DNA from: a virus
Virus record (IMG/VR): IMGVR_UViG_3300033183_000101
Coordinates: 1 to 31,719 of that record
Strand: one strand, 5' to 3'
Length of the DNA stretch: 31,719 bases
Under the pieces are notes generated by a model, which had not been told where the DNA came from, searched no databases, and worked only from the letters and a program-made list of their open reading frames with translations. Positions 16,253-23,192 of the stretch are shown piece by piece. Positions within the stretch are counted from its first letter, which is position 1. The number at the start of each line of letters is the position of its first letter. The translations under genes and the position numbers were made by a program.

Positions 16253-17791
16253 TTACTCCATTGGTTGTGGTGCTTGCGCCTGATTCTGCTGCATCTGCTG
16301 CATAAATGCAATAACTTGTTGTCGCTCTTGTTCATCGCGTATCAAATTATCTGGTACGCCAAACTTCTTAGCTAAGTATGCTGCGGTTTGCTCTGAAGAT
16401 ATTAGAACCTGCATTAGCTCTGAGCCAAAGGCTCCACCCGCTAGTTCTAGGAAACGTGCAACGGCTGTAATGTCTTGGTTGGCTTGTGCTTGTGCCAAAG
16501 GCGATACAGATTTTACGCGAACCTCACGACCATTCACAGTCGGCAACTCAATGCGTCCCTGCTTCTTCAAAATGTAAATCACACGTTGAAGTACAGTTTG
16601 CACAAGTTCTTTTTGCAATCGACCAAAAGCTGCACCCATACGGCGAGACAAATCAGCCATGCGTTCAGCAACCTCTGTTGCAGATGCAGGTGTACGATTC
16701 GGATCACCAAGCATATCGTTATACAAATGCCTCTTGATATTGTTCTGTGCTTTATCAAGATTAAACTGCGCAATATCAAAGCGACCCGCAGGTTGAATAG
16801 GCTGCAATCCTTGTGATCCCATTGCCTTTGGAATGATTGTTCCAGGGACTAGGTTGATTGTATCAATGTTAATTACGCCATCATCTTCCATTTGATAAAT
16901 GCCAGAGATAGCCATCTGCGCATTTTCAAGAACCATCTCCATAACTTTGTTAGTTACTTTGATGTCAGACAGTGCATTGAACAACGGCCCACGACCATAG
17001 ACTTCACCAGCACAAGTTCCCCAGCGGAAACAAATAAACGGATTAGACCCAAGACCAACCATCTCACGCTTCATCAAAACAGAGTTGGTCGTCATGCAAA
17101 TAGCATAATGGTAGTATGCTTCTTGGTTTGTTTTTGTATAGTTTCGGCAAACAACCTCAAGAACTGTTGTTGTCTGATCGCCTTGGTTTGCCATCAATCC
17201 TTGAAGCTGGCTATTAAAATTACCTTTTGGATATAGAATAGCTAGTTGATCATATCGAATCTTTTTACGCTCACGAAAGATATGATCGATCTCATCGTCG
17301 GGACCAGTATCGAGAATGACATGTGGTAGGGGTATTGCTTTAAAACGAACTGGATGTACTGCGTCCCCTTCCTCGCAAACAAGAACCCCAGTCCCGACTG
17401 CCAAGTCCATAAAGGACTCATGCACCTCTTGAGCAAAGTTTGAGTTCTGCAAAACTTCAAACACATACTCGGTAACTTCTTCCAACTCATTGTTTACTGA
17501 ATCACGTTGTTCTTTTGGAACTTCTGACCCAGCATTTAAGTCAGCCCATCGTGAATAGTTTGGAACAATCCCAGACTGTAGTCGGGATGCAAATTCCTGA
17601 ACACCTACAACCGCAGTTGAGTCAAAGATTTTATCATCTCGCCTTTGACCCGATACCTCATAATAGAATGACTCGCGCTGGGGCAAAGCATACTCATAGC
17701 ATTCTTCAAATACATCAACAAAGTTAGTACGCTTTGCTTTGGCTCGTTCATACCGCTTTAGGTATTCTTTTGCGATTGGATCAGTAATCAT
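16253..17791 (-). CDS. Portal (head-tail connector) protein, gp8-like
   Basis: A 512-residue protein of the T7 gp8 family (Head-tail_con). It has an N-terminal helix with RYERAKAKRTNFVDVFEECYEYALP, then FDSTAVVGVQEFASRLQSGIVPNYSRWADL, and a C-terminal helical part ending in a Gln-rich tail (QQMQQNQAQAPQPME). Length agrees with T7 gp8 (about 536 residues). Twelve copies form the DNA channel at the head vertex, bind terminase during packaging and later hold the tail. The ATG overlaps the stop of the preceding gene (TAATG). Confidence 0.95.
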   Translation of the reverse strand: MITDPIAKEYLKRYERAKAKRTNFVDVFEECYEYALPQRESFYYEVSGQRRDDKIFDSTAVVGVQEFASRLQSGIVPNYSRWADLNAGSEVPKEQRDSVNNELEEVTEYVFEVLQNSNFAQEVHESFMDLAVGTGVLVCEEGDAVHPVRFKAIPLPHVILDTGPDDEIDHIFRERKKIRYDQLAILYPKGNFNSQLQGLMANQGDQTTTVLEVVCRNYTKTNQEAYYHYAICMTTNSVLMKREMVGLGSNPFICFRWGTCAGEVYGRGPLFNALSDIKVTNKVMEMVLENAQMAISGIYQMEDDGVINIDTINLVPGTIIPKAMGSQGLQPIQPAGRFDIAQFNLDKAQNNIKRHLYNDMLGDPNRTPASATEVAERMADLSRRMGAAFGRLQKELVQTVLQRVIYILKKQGRIELPTVNGREVRVKSVSPLAQAQANQDITAVARFLELAGGAFGSELMQVLISSEQTAAYLAKKFGVPDNLIRDEQERQQVIAFMQQMQQNQAQAPQPME

Positions 17792-18321
17792 TATAGGAAC
17801 CTGCTAAAATATCCCATTCCACCTGAAGACGATGTTAGTAGGCTGCGGCGTCCGCGTCCAGAACGAGTTGTTCTGCGTCTAAGTGCTGCTGCCGACAGTG
17901 CTTTTGGTGCAGTTGGTGCTTTCAGTCCAGTTGCAGTCATTTCCGATCCAGTAACACGCGGTGTAGTTTCATCAACTTTGGTGCGAACTGTTTCTGGCTC
18001 TGGTGCTGGCGCAGGTGTTGCTGCTCGTTCAGGTGCAGAGACTGACGTTACCAAAGACCCTGTGATTCTTGGTGCTGCCACTGGTCTTGGTGCTGGGGTA
18101 ACAGGAATAGATGATGCCATCTCAGCTTGGCGTTGTTCTTTAGCGCGATTTGCTGCTTCAGTTGCTGCCGCAGTAGCTTTAGCTTCTTTTTCTGCTTCTA
18201 GCTGTTTCTGGCGGTTTGCTTCCTGTTCTAGACGCGCTGCTTCTTTTGCGGCTTCCGCTGCTTCACGCTGGCGTCTTTGTTCTTCCTCAATACGCGGGTC
18301 ACGCTTTGGTTTGAAACACAT
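17791..18321 (-). CDS. Ala/Lys/Glu-rich phage protein with RGRRSLLT tail
   Basis: A 176-residue low-complexity protein. It opens MCFKPKRDP, runs through a strong coiled coil to about residue 70, a Pro/Ala/Thr-rich linker (75-150), and ends in a basic SGRGRRSLLTSSSGG motif plus YFSRFL. I recall this build and C-terminal motif upstream of portal genes in many marine podoviruses, with no defined function. It may be a virion or packaging accessory. It has an AAAGGAG binding site, and a TTTGTGCGTTGC box lies 48 nt upstream, so it begins a probable late transcript that continues into the portal gene. Confidence 0.75.
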   Translation of the reverse strand: MCFKPKRDPRIEEEQRRQREAAEAAKEAARLEQEANRQKQLEAEKEAKATAAATEAANRAKEQRQAEMASSIPVTPAPRPVAAPRITGSLVTSVSAPERAATPAPAPEPETVRTKVDETTPRVTGSEMTATGLKAPTAPKALSAAALRRRTTRSGRGRRSLLTSSSGGMGYFSRFL

Positions 18322-18369
18322 ATGCTATCTCCTTTGTTATATCCCTGTAAGCAGAGAAAAGGTTAGATT

Positions 18370-18381
18370 GCAACGCACAAA
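18370..18381 (-). promoter_or_regulatory. Late-box copy TTTGTGCGTTGC upstream of the portal pair
   Basis: An exact copy of the 12-mer, beginning with the first base after the TGA of the terminase large subunit gene and 48 nt before the ATG of the 176-aa gene. The intervening leader contains GATATAAC just before the binding site. The same placement, immediately after a stop codon, is seen at 4054-4065. Confidence 0.6.
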
Positions 18382-19905
18382 TCAGAAGCGCGACCAGAAT
18401 CCACTGCCACTTCTGCGATTAACAGGCTTCTTAAACACATCGAAACTACGACCAGCAACAACGGGACGCGCAGGTTTCTGGTTATTCATCAACGCTCGAC
18501 CCTCACCAGCACCAAGCATCATGTATTGCAGCGCATCGTGAATATGCGAGAACATATTTTTGTCAGGTTTGTCAGCGTACCGTTCACCGCTAACTTCCAT
18601 GCGCTTATACTGATAGCCACCTTCAAAACCCTTAATAAGCTGAGAACAACGGCGGTCTATTAAAAAGGCTGGCTTCCCCTCGATCATCTTAGTCAGTTGT
18701 GAGGAAACCGACTCAAGTCGAAGGTCAACAGAGTTGGAGGGCGCAGGGAAAGCCCTCAAGCCAGCCCCACGCAGAATATGAAAAGGTGTGGATTCATCAG
18801 TCTGCGCTCTAAAGTCACCAGCGGGATCACCATAGATATACACCTCGGATGCTTGGGAAAACCGCGTAGCAATCTCCTCGCGCAACACTTCAGCAAAACG
18901 AACGATGCCCATATCGAACGCAACAATCTCTGCTTGAACCAACCAGCGACCTCGGACTTTCTGACCCAATGTGGCAGCAGGGGTCAAACCAAAGTCCAAG
19001 CCAACATACAAAGGCGCACCCGCAGCAACAGGTATCTCCTCCTTTGCAACATGAACATCAGGCGCAAACATAGGATAGATCGGCTTACCATCCTGAATCG
19101 TGCCCAACCTGTTCATCACATAAACATCAATCCAACTCTTGGTCTTACCACGAATAAGATTCGGGTAGTAAGACTTCATCATGTGCTTTTGATTCTCAGC
19201 CTCGGTGTTAGGGGTATAATCCTGTATTTCACCCTCATCATCCTTGACCTCAACCATTCCCGCAGGTTGCGTAAAGAACTGCCAGTTGTCAGGCTTGACC
19301 AACATCTTAGCTTGTTCGCGCGGAATATGATCGGGAATCGGAACCTCGCCAGACATAATAGGCCACCAGTGATCTTCTTCAGGCGCGTTCGTGTCAGCAA
19401 TTACACCAGTCCAACTTGGGCCACCGTCTTTCATGCTAGGAAAACGACCAACACGCATAGTACATGCATCAATAATTGACTTGGGTATCTCCCTAGCCTC
19501 ATTGATCCAGATGCCAGTTAGTTCGAGAGAGAGAAGTTTCTTGACATCTTCGGGACGATCAAGGGCTAGGAAGATAACTTCAAGGTCGATCTCACCCTTC
19601 TTAATATGGTGCGTATATGGAACCGACCATGTGAACTTGCCCCAGTCTGCTTCTGGGAACCAATCAAGCCATGTCTTAATAGTTGTAGTTCGTAGCTGTG
19701 GGTTAGTGTTTCGGATGATGGCCCATCGAGATTTTCTAATCCCATCAGGTCCTTTCTTCTGTTCGAGTGCGCGGCGAAAAACTTCAACACAACAGCCAAC
19801 AGATTTACCACTTCCTACAGGCCCCCTAATCCCACGAAAAAATGTCTGATCCTTCATAAAGGATTTCAGCACTTCACCATCAGGCTTGTACTTAAAATCA
19901 ACCAC
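18382..19905 (-). CDS. terL: Terminase large subunit
   Basis: A 507-residue DNA-packaging motor. Walker A is GPVGSGKS at residues 28-35. A Walker B-like strand, LTGIWINEA, lies at 129-137 with the catalytic Glu at about 136. The C-terminal RNase H-like nuclease has candidate metal ligands D304 (YVGLDFG), D360 (YIYGDPAGD) and D457 (SHIHDALQY). It packages DNA into the prohead through the portal and cuts concatemers. The start is GTG, overlapping the previous TAG by one base. The cutting mode cannot be told from sequence alone. Confidence 0.96.
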   Translation of the reverse strand: MVDFKYKPDGEVLKSFMKDQTFFRGIRGPVGSGKSVGCCVEVFRRALEQKKGPDGIRKSRWAIIRNTNPQLRTTTIKTWLDWFPEADWGKFTWSVPYTHHIKKGEIDLEVIFLALDRPEDVKKLLSLELTGIWINEAREIPKSIIDACTMRVGRFPSMKDGGPSWTGVIADTNAPEEDHWWPIMSGEVPIPDHIPREQAKMLVKPDNWQFFTQPAGMVEVKDDEGEIQDYTPNTEAENQKHMMKSYYPNLIRGKTKSWIDVYVMNRLGTIQDGKPIYPMFAPDVHVAKEEIPVAAGAPLYVGLDFGLTPAATLGQKVRGRWLVQAEIVAFDMGIVRFAEVLREEIATRFSQASEVYIYGDPAGDFRAQTDESTPFHILRGAGLRAFPAPSNSVDLRLESVSSQLTKMIEGKPAFLIDRRCSQLIKGFEGGYQYKRMEVSGERYADKPDKNMFSHIHDALQYMMLGAGEGRALMNNQKPARPVVAGRSFDVFKKPVNRRSGSGFWSRF

Positions 19906-20105
19906 TACCGTAGTCCTTTATCAACCCCAGACCGAATCATCTTCTCGGCAGCTTCCGCGCCGATATTCTCAATCACATTGTCGATCATCTTGTTTGTCAC
20001 AAATGACGCGCCATGCTTCTGATCAAAATACTGAAAGTGAATGTTCTTAACAATGCGACGAAGCATTGTCAGTTCTTCTTGCTTTAAAGTGTTTACAAAA
20101 CTCAT
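19905..20105 (-). CDS. Small conserved protein upstream of terL
   Basis: A 66-residue basic protein (MSFVNTLKQEELTMLRRIVKNIHFQYFDQKH...) with two or three helices. I do not know a function. Small proteins of this kind just upstream of terL are common in marine phages. It overlaps the DUF5872-like gene by 4 nt (ATGA) and terL by 1 nt, so it is translated with them and may serve packaging. Confidence 0.65.
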   Translation of the reverse strand: MSFVNTLKQEELTMLRRIVKNIHFQYFDQKHGASFVTNKMIDNVIENIGAEAAEKMIRSGVDKGLR

Positions 20106-20338
20106 GTGCGATACTTCCTCACTTTTCTCGCAATAGTTTTCGGTTGAGCCACAAACTGCTTACCCTTAGCCTTACCCGCTCGTTTAGCTCTGGTTGTAGC
20201 TGCATATTCAGAATCACTAAGAGCAGCAATGGCCTTCTCAGGTAAATACCTTTCACCTGTTTCGCTAGACTTCTTCCCACTCTTGGTGCGCCACTTTTGC
20301 TTACCCCAATTAAGTAGAGACTTTTGCGGAGCCTTCAT
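20102..20338 (-). CDS. Small basic protein, DUF5872-like
   Basis: A 78-residue, very Lys/Arg-rich protein. The order WGKQKWRTKSGKKSS, then GERYLPEKAIAALSDSEYAATTRAKRAG, then VAQPKTIARKVRKYR matches my memory of DUF5872, frequent in marine phages and giant viruses. The charge suggests binding to DNA or RNA, but no role is proven. The AGAGGGAAG binding site upstream lies inside the preceding micro-ORF. Confidence 0.72.
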   Translation of the reverse strand: MKAPQKSLLNWGKQKWRTKSGKKSSETGERYLPEKAIAALSDSEYAATTRAKRAGKAKGKQFVAQPKTIARKVRKYRT

Positions 20339-20396
20339 TTGCTTCCCTCTGTTTCTTTAGTATGGCGTTTAGTGTGCCGCGATCTTCGTAAGTCAT
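20310..20396 (-). CDS. Possible 28-residue micro-protein (MTYEDRGTLNAIL...)
   Basis: This short ORF fills the 57-base gap between the 136-aa and DUF5872-like genes. Its ATG overlaps the upstream TAA (TAATG), and it overlaps the downstream gene start by 29 nt, carrying that gene's binding site. It has the one-base coupling seen across this block, which argues for translation, perhaps only to bring ribosomes to the next start. The predicted peptide is charged (MTYEDRGTLNAILKKQ). Confidence 0.4.
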   Translation of the reverse strand: MTYEDRGTLNAILKKQREANEGSAKVST

Positions 20397-20806
20397 TATA
20401 TCTGCCGCTTTTTCAACAATGACATGCGCGGACGCGCTGTTTCGTCAGGTGACTTAATGCTGCCGCCGCCGCCACCACCTTTTGGTGAAAGGTCCTTAGC
20501 ACCAGAAAATAAAGACTTTGCTTTTGACTTAAGTGCGGATTCAGCAGACTTAAATGCATCAGTCCCCGCAACTTTGTTTAACGTTTTTAGGTTTTTCTGG
20601 TTGTTTGCGTAGTTTTCGGCTGTAAGTTTTTTCATTTCAGCCGCAGAAACGCCTTTGTCTTTGGCATACGCAGTCATCTTTTTTGATGAATCAAGTCGCT
20701 CTTTTCTTTTCGCTTGCTCAACCTGAATGCGGTTGATCATTGTGCGAATCTGCCTAACATCGTACTCAGATGTTCCATCAGAAAGAGTGACCTTGAACTT
20801 AGCCAT
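20396..20806 (-). CDS. Unknown Lys-rich protein with poly-Gly linker
   Basis: A 136-residue protein opening MAKFKVTLSDGTSEYDV. Residues 20-90 form Lys/Ala-rich helices. A Ser/Lys region follows, then a run of six glycines (about 111-116) and a basic end (RMSLLKKRQI). I do not recognise a family. Composition suggests a nucleic-acid- or capsid-binding protein. It overlaps neighbours by one base on both sides, as part of the tiny-protein train before terL. Confidence 0.6.
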   Translation of the reverse strand: MAKFKVTLSDGTSEYDVRQIRTMINRIQVEQAKRKERLDSSKKMTAYAKDKGVSAAEMKKLTAENYANNQKNLKTLNKVAGTDAFKSAESALKSKAKSLFSGAKDLSPKGGGGGGSIKSPDETARPRMSLLKKRQI

Positions 20807-20976
20807 TACTTATAACCTCCACCCTTAGCCTTATATTCTTTAGCCAGTAGTTGCGCCTTACGCGCAGACCACTGACCAGCCGCAGTTCCGTGAGTCGCTC
20901 TGGCCTTGATCTTCTTAAACAAACTCTTGCGCATCTCTGGCTTTGTGTAATTGCCAGCCTTGTTTACCGTACTCAT
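20806..20976 (-). CDS. 56-residue conserved small basic protein
   Basis: This reads MSTVNKAGNYTKPEMRKSLF..., with AAGQWSARKAQLLAKEYKAKGGGYK at the end. The N-terminal KAGNYTKP and C-terminal GQWSARKAQ...GGGY signature is one I recall from small proteins of many marine phages. The start ATG overlaps the upstream gene by 4 nt (ATGA). The stop overlaps the next ATG by one base. Strong family-like sequence and perfect packing make this a real gene despite its size. Function is unknown. Confidence 0.75.
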   Translation of the reverse strand: MSTVNKAGNYTKPEMRKSLFKKIKARATHGTAAGQWSARKAQLLAKEYKAKGGGYK

Positions 20977-21233
20977 GGAAACTCTTTGTCCCCTAGTTTG
21001 TTTGCGTTTTTAAGCAAAGAAGCAGACATCTTCTTGAACTCAGCCTTGGCCTTCTTCAACTCCTTAGAGTCAGGCTCCATGTCAGCTAGCTTCAATCCTT
21101 GCTTGCTATACATCTTCAACACATTCCGCAAAGAACGCGTGAAGTTCGCACGGCTCATATTCTTAATATCAACCTGCTTTGCACCAGCGCGAGCAGACAT
21201 CAATGAAGTCGGTGTACCAGAACCTCTAGGCAT
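20973..21233 (-). CDS. Unknown small basic protein
   Basis: An 86-residue protein (MPRGSGTPTSLMSARAGAKQ...) with a Ser/Gly-rich N-terminus and Lys-rich helices (SKELKKAKAEFKKMSASLLK). There are no membrane segments or motifs I recognise. It is linked to both neighbours by start-stop overlaps (TAATG before, ATGA after), so it belongs to one translational unit with the DUF6321-like and 56-residue proteins. Confidence 0.6.
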   Translation of the reverse strand: MPRGSGTPTSLMSARAGAKQVDIKNMSRANFTRSLRNVLKMYSKQGLKLADMEPDSKELKKAKAEFKKMSASLLKNANKLGDKEFP

Positions 21234-21538
21234 TACGCTCTATCCTTCTTTGCTTTGTTTCTTCGACTTATCGCTCGAGCCTTTGCTTTTGCGTCCGCCT
21301 TGCTTGACGCTCCCCACGCTTTTAGACTTAGAAGCAACCTTGTCGGTCTTCCCTTGCTGTCTTTTTCTGGCCCCTTGGCTCCCCCCATCCGCGCTAGAAA
21401 GCTGGCTCGCCTTGGATTGTCCCCGCTTTTTACTGGCGGCTTTAACGTCCCGCCCTTGTAACTCGCCCGACCCTTGGCGTTCAATCCCCCCTTCGGGTTC
21501 TTGCCCTCCTTGCGAGTCCACGCTGGTGTCTTTGCCAC
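21233..21538 (-). CDS. Small basic protein, DUF6321-like
   Basis: A 101-residue protein starting at GTG 21538, with AAGGAG 8 nt upstream. A TTG at 21544 would sit too close to that site. It opens VAKTPAWTRKEGKNPKGGLN and continues with NAKGRASY, PPVKSGDNPRRASFLARM, GRPTRLLLSLKAWG and a Lys/Arg-rich tail, the pattern I know as DUF6321 in marine phages. Function is unknown. A second ORF in another frame (21240-21593, ATG with its own AGGGG site) covers the whole gene. Family resemblance supports the frame given here. Confidence 0.72.
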   Translation of the reverse strand: MAKTPAWTRKEGKNPKGGLNAKGRASYKGGTLKPPVKSGDNPRRASFLARMGGAKGPEKDSKGRPTRLLLSLKAWGASSKADAKAKARAISRRNKAKKDRA

Positions 21539-21625
21539 GAGCAATCTCCTTCAACTTAGACCACTTGGCCATAATCTTCGATACATCTACCATAATATAC
21601 CCCTACAACGAAAAATATTTATCGG

Positions 21626-21637
21626 GCAACGCACAAA
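21626..21637 (-). promoter_or_regulatory. Late-box copy TTTGTGCGTTGC upstream of the tiny-protein/terL operon
   Basis: An exact copy of the 12-mer in the gap between the terminase small subunit gene and the tiny-protein train. It is followed by CCGATAAATATTTTTCG, A/T-rich like the sequence after the copy at 14817. This is the only copy in a roomy intergenic space (21594-21747). A 7-bp inverted repeat (21668-21674 and 21711-21717) lies upstream of it. Confidence 0.6.
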
Positions 21638-21747
21638 CCTTAGAGGAAAAAAATGAGAGAGGAGGAGCACTAGCAAATTAGTATTAGCAGTTTTTTGACC
21701 CCCACCCCTAGCTAGTGAGCAGCTTGTGCCAGATGATACCCCCCTTA

Positions 21748-22125
21748 CTAGCCCAGATCGATGGACACTCGTATGTCCCCAGCAACTTGTACTTGCGATC
21801 TATCTATAGGCTTAAAGCCAGCGCGATCCAATATATCCTTACTTGCTTCAAGCTGGACATACTCACTCTTTGCACCTGTTGCTAGCTTCAATACCTTCGC
21901 TGCTGCGACAGTAGCGTTCATCCCCAACTGCTCGGATACGCGTTGCATCATGTACTGCTGCACATGTGGTTGGGCTAATGCTTTGGAAGCACTGACTCTT
22001 CCAGATTCACCTTCTGCGTATCCTGCTGCCTGTGCTGCTTCCTTAACGGTACACCCAGTTGCTACGAGCGTATCTACCAAAACGCGTTGTTTATCCGTAG
22101 GCTCTCTAACTTTTATGTTACTCAT
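21748..22125 (-). CDS. terS: Terminase small subunit
   Basis: A 125-residue protein. The N-terminal helix-turn-helix (about residues 8-50, with TDKQRVLVDTLVATGCTVKEAAQAAGY and a VSASKALAQPHVQQYM recognition segment) is followed by an oligomerisation helix. It ends with ASKDILDRAGFKPIDRSQVQVAGDIRVSIDL, a C-terminal pattern I know from small terminase subunits. It would recognise viral DNA and hand it to TerL. It is first in the minus-strand block and is separated from the rest by about 150 bp, with terL seven genes further on, a split arrangement. Confidence 0.85.
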   Translation of the reverse strand: MSNIKVREPTDKQRVLVDTLVATGCTVKEAAQAAGYAEGESGRVSASKALAQPHVQQYMMQRVSEQLGMNATVAAAKVLKLATGAKSEYVQLEASKDILDRAGFKPIDRSQVQVAGDIRVSIDLG

Positions 22126-22269
22126 TGTGTATCACCCAGTGTGCTTCAATGTGTTATCATCACCTGTGCTTGCATCAATTATTTACAATCAAGAGGTTTG
22201 TGATCCTCGTAATCACCCCCCCTGCAAGTCCCCCCCAAACTGCGTCTTTTGTCAATGGTCTGTCAAGTA

Positions 22270-22318
22270 GTGACGTTACGTCACATTGTTAGTTACGTGG
22301 GGTCACATTGCTAATTAC
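22270..22318. repeat. Palindrome plus direct repeats, iteron- or operator-like
   Basis: GTGACGT-T-ACGTCAC is a perfect 7+1+7 palindrome at 22270-22284. From its right arm, TCACATTGTTAGTTAC (22281-22296) recurs as TCACATTGCTAATTAC (22303-22318), 14 of 16 identical, with starts exactly 22 bp apart, about two helical turns. GTTACGT also occurs twice here. Spacing by whole turns suggests proteins bound on one DNA face. Confidence 0.65.
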
Positions 22319-22484
22319 AGGGTTGACTGGGCGATTACGCGCTCTCGTGAACCAAGCCTCCTTCAGAGTCTTGGCCCTTCGGGCTTCGATCGTTCCCTCG
22401 TTCCACTCGGCTATCGCGTCCTCGCTTCGCTGCGGCAAAGGAGATATAGCCTCGCTTACGCTCGAAGAGCTAGTCACCCCCCTT

Positions 22485-22506
22485 CCCCCCTCAAGGGGGG
22501 AGTTTT
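22485..22506 (+). terminator. Possible terminator hairpin
   Basis: C6-TCAA-G6 followed by AGTTTT on the plus strand. A second C6 (22477-22482) competes for the same G6, so two alternative stems are possible. No gene ends just before it, so it may instead act in a leader transcript or at DNA level. Confidence 0.3.
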
Positions 22507-22558
22507 GACCAACGCCAAGGCTCGCGTCTGGCCCCCACCGTCATGGATCACGTTCCAA

Positions 22559-22598
22559 CAGTTCGCAACACCGCTCGTTCCTCGGATATTGCGAACTG
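22559..22598 (+). other. 10-bp perfect inverted repeat, 20-nt loop
   Basis: CAGTTCGCAA (22559-22568) pairs with TTGCGAACTG (22589-22598). A second stem (TTGTCC...GGACAA, about 22633-22662, with an inner CCC/GGG pairing) follows before the first early gene at 22701. Together they could form a structured early leader RNA or a melted origin element. Confidence 0.5.
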
Positions 22599-22700
22599 CA
22601 AGCCTGCGGTTGGTACGCGCTCCCTGTCGTTGTTGTCCAGCCCCTCACCTTGGGTCGGACAAAACATGATAGCTAGATGAAACCAAAGGAGAACCTAATC

Positions 22701-23192
22701 ATGTCTAAGTTAGTAAATGCAATTGTTGAAACATACACTAACACCACTGAACTATACATTCGTGAGAACAACACGACAGGCCGCGAAGACGGATGGCGTT
22801 TTGTGGATACCTTGCGCTTCCATGCAGAGCGTAAACTGAAGCGCGAAATCCAAGACCTTGAGTTCTGGATCAGTCGCCAGTCAGACCGCGAAGCGAACGC
22901 GAAGCGGTGGGCGCAGAAATACCGCAGCCAATACGCGGGCGATGAGATCAGCACGACCAACCTCAAATCCAGTGTTGCACAGTGGGAAGCGGAGGCATTC
23001 GGCTTGCGTGTAATGCAAGACGAACTAGCCGCAGCGCAAGCAGCATTGCTTGATATGACAGGCGAGAAGTATACGTCAATCACTGACAAGCCAGATGCAG
23101 AGATTCCAGAAGACATTGCAGCAACCCTTGCTGCGATGGATGCGATGGATGCATCCAACGAGGCTCCAAAGGCCAAGCGTAAACGCGCTTGA
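22701..23192 (+). CDS. Unknown early protein, first gene of plus-strand block
   Basis: A 163-residue protein starting at ATG 22701 after AAAGGAGAAC. An in-frame ATG at 22677 lies upstream of that site and is rejected. It is mainly helical and charged (FHAERKLKREIQDLEFWISRQSDREANAKRWAQKY), with an Ala-rich middle, an acidic segment (ITDKPDAEIPEDIAATLAAMDAMDA) and a basic end (KAKRKRA). I do not recognise it. As first early gene behind the control region it is a candidate for takeover or replication initiation, but no motif shows this. Confidence 0.65.
   Translation: MSKLVNAIVETYTNTTELYIRENNTTGREDGWRFVDTLRFHAERKLKREIQDLEFWISRQSDREANAKRWAQKYRSQYAGDEISTTNLKSSVAQWEAEAFGLRVMQDELAAAQAALLDMTGEKYTSITDKPDAEIPEDIAATLAAMDAMDASNEAPKAKRKRA

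Larger units (their letters stand above)
22126..22700. other. Gene-free divergent control region, candidate origin
   Basis: This 575-bp stretch separates the minus-strand late block from the plus-strand early block. It contains: two C7 tracts 7 bp apart (22216-22222, 22230-22236); a 15-bp palindrome (22270-22284); a 16-bp direct repeat with a 22-bp period (22281-22318); a GC-rich stretch (about 22340-22520) with C6/G6 hairpins; a 10-bp inverted repeat (22559-22598); and a further hairpin (about 22633-22662) just before the first early gene. ORFs across it are Arg/Pro-rich and family-less, so I call it non-coding. No clear sigma-70 promoter was seen. Confidence 0.6.

Noticed and set aside
22286-22669. 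127-codon plus-strand ORF in the control region, with shorter ORFs on both strands
   Set aside because: Arg/Pro/Ser-rich translation with no family-like pattern and no binding site; it runs through hairpins and palindromes, so it looks like open frames in GC-rich non-coding DNA.
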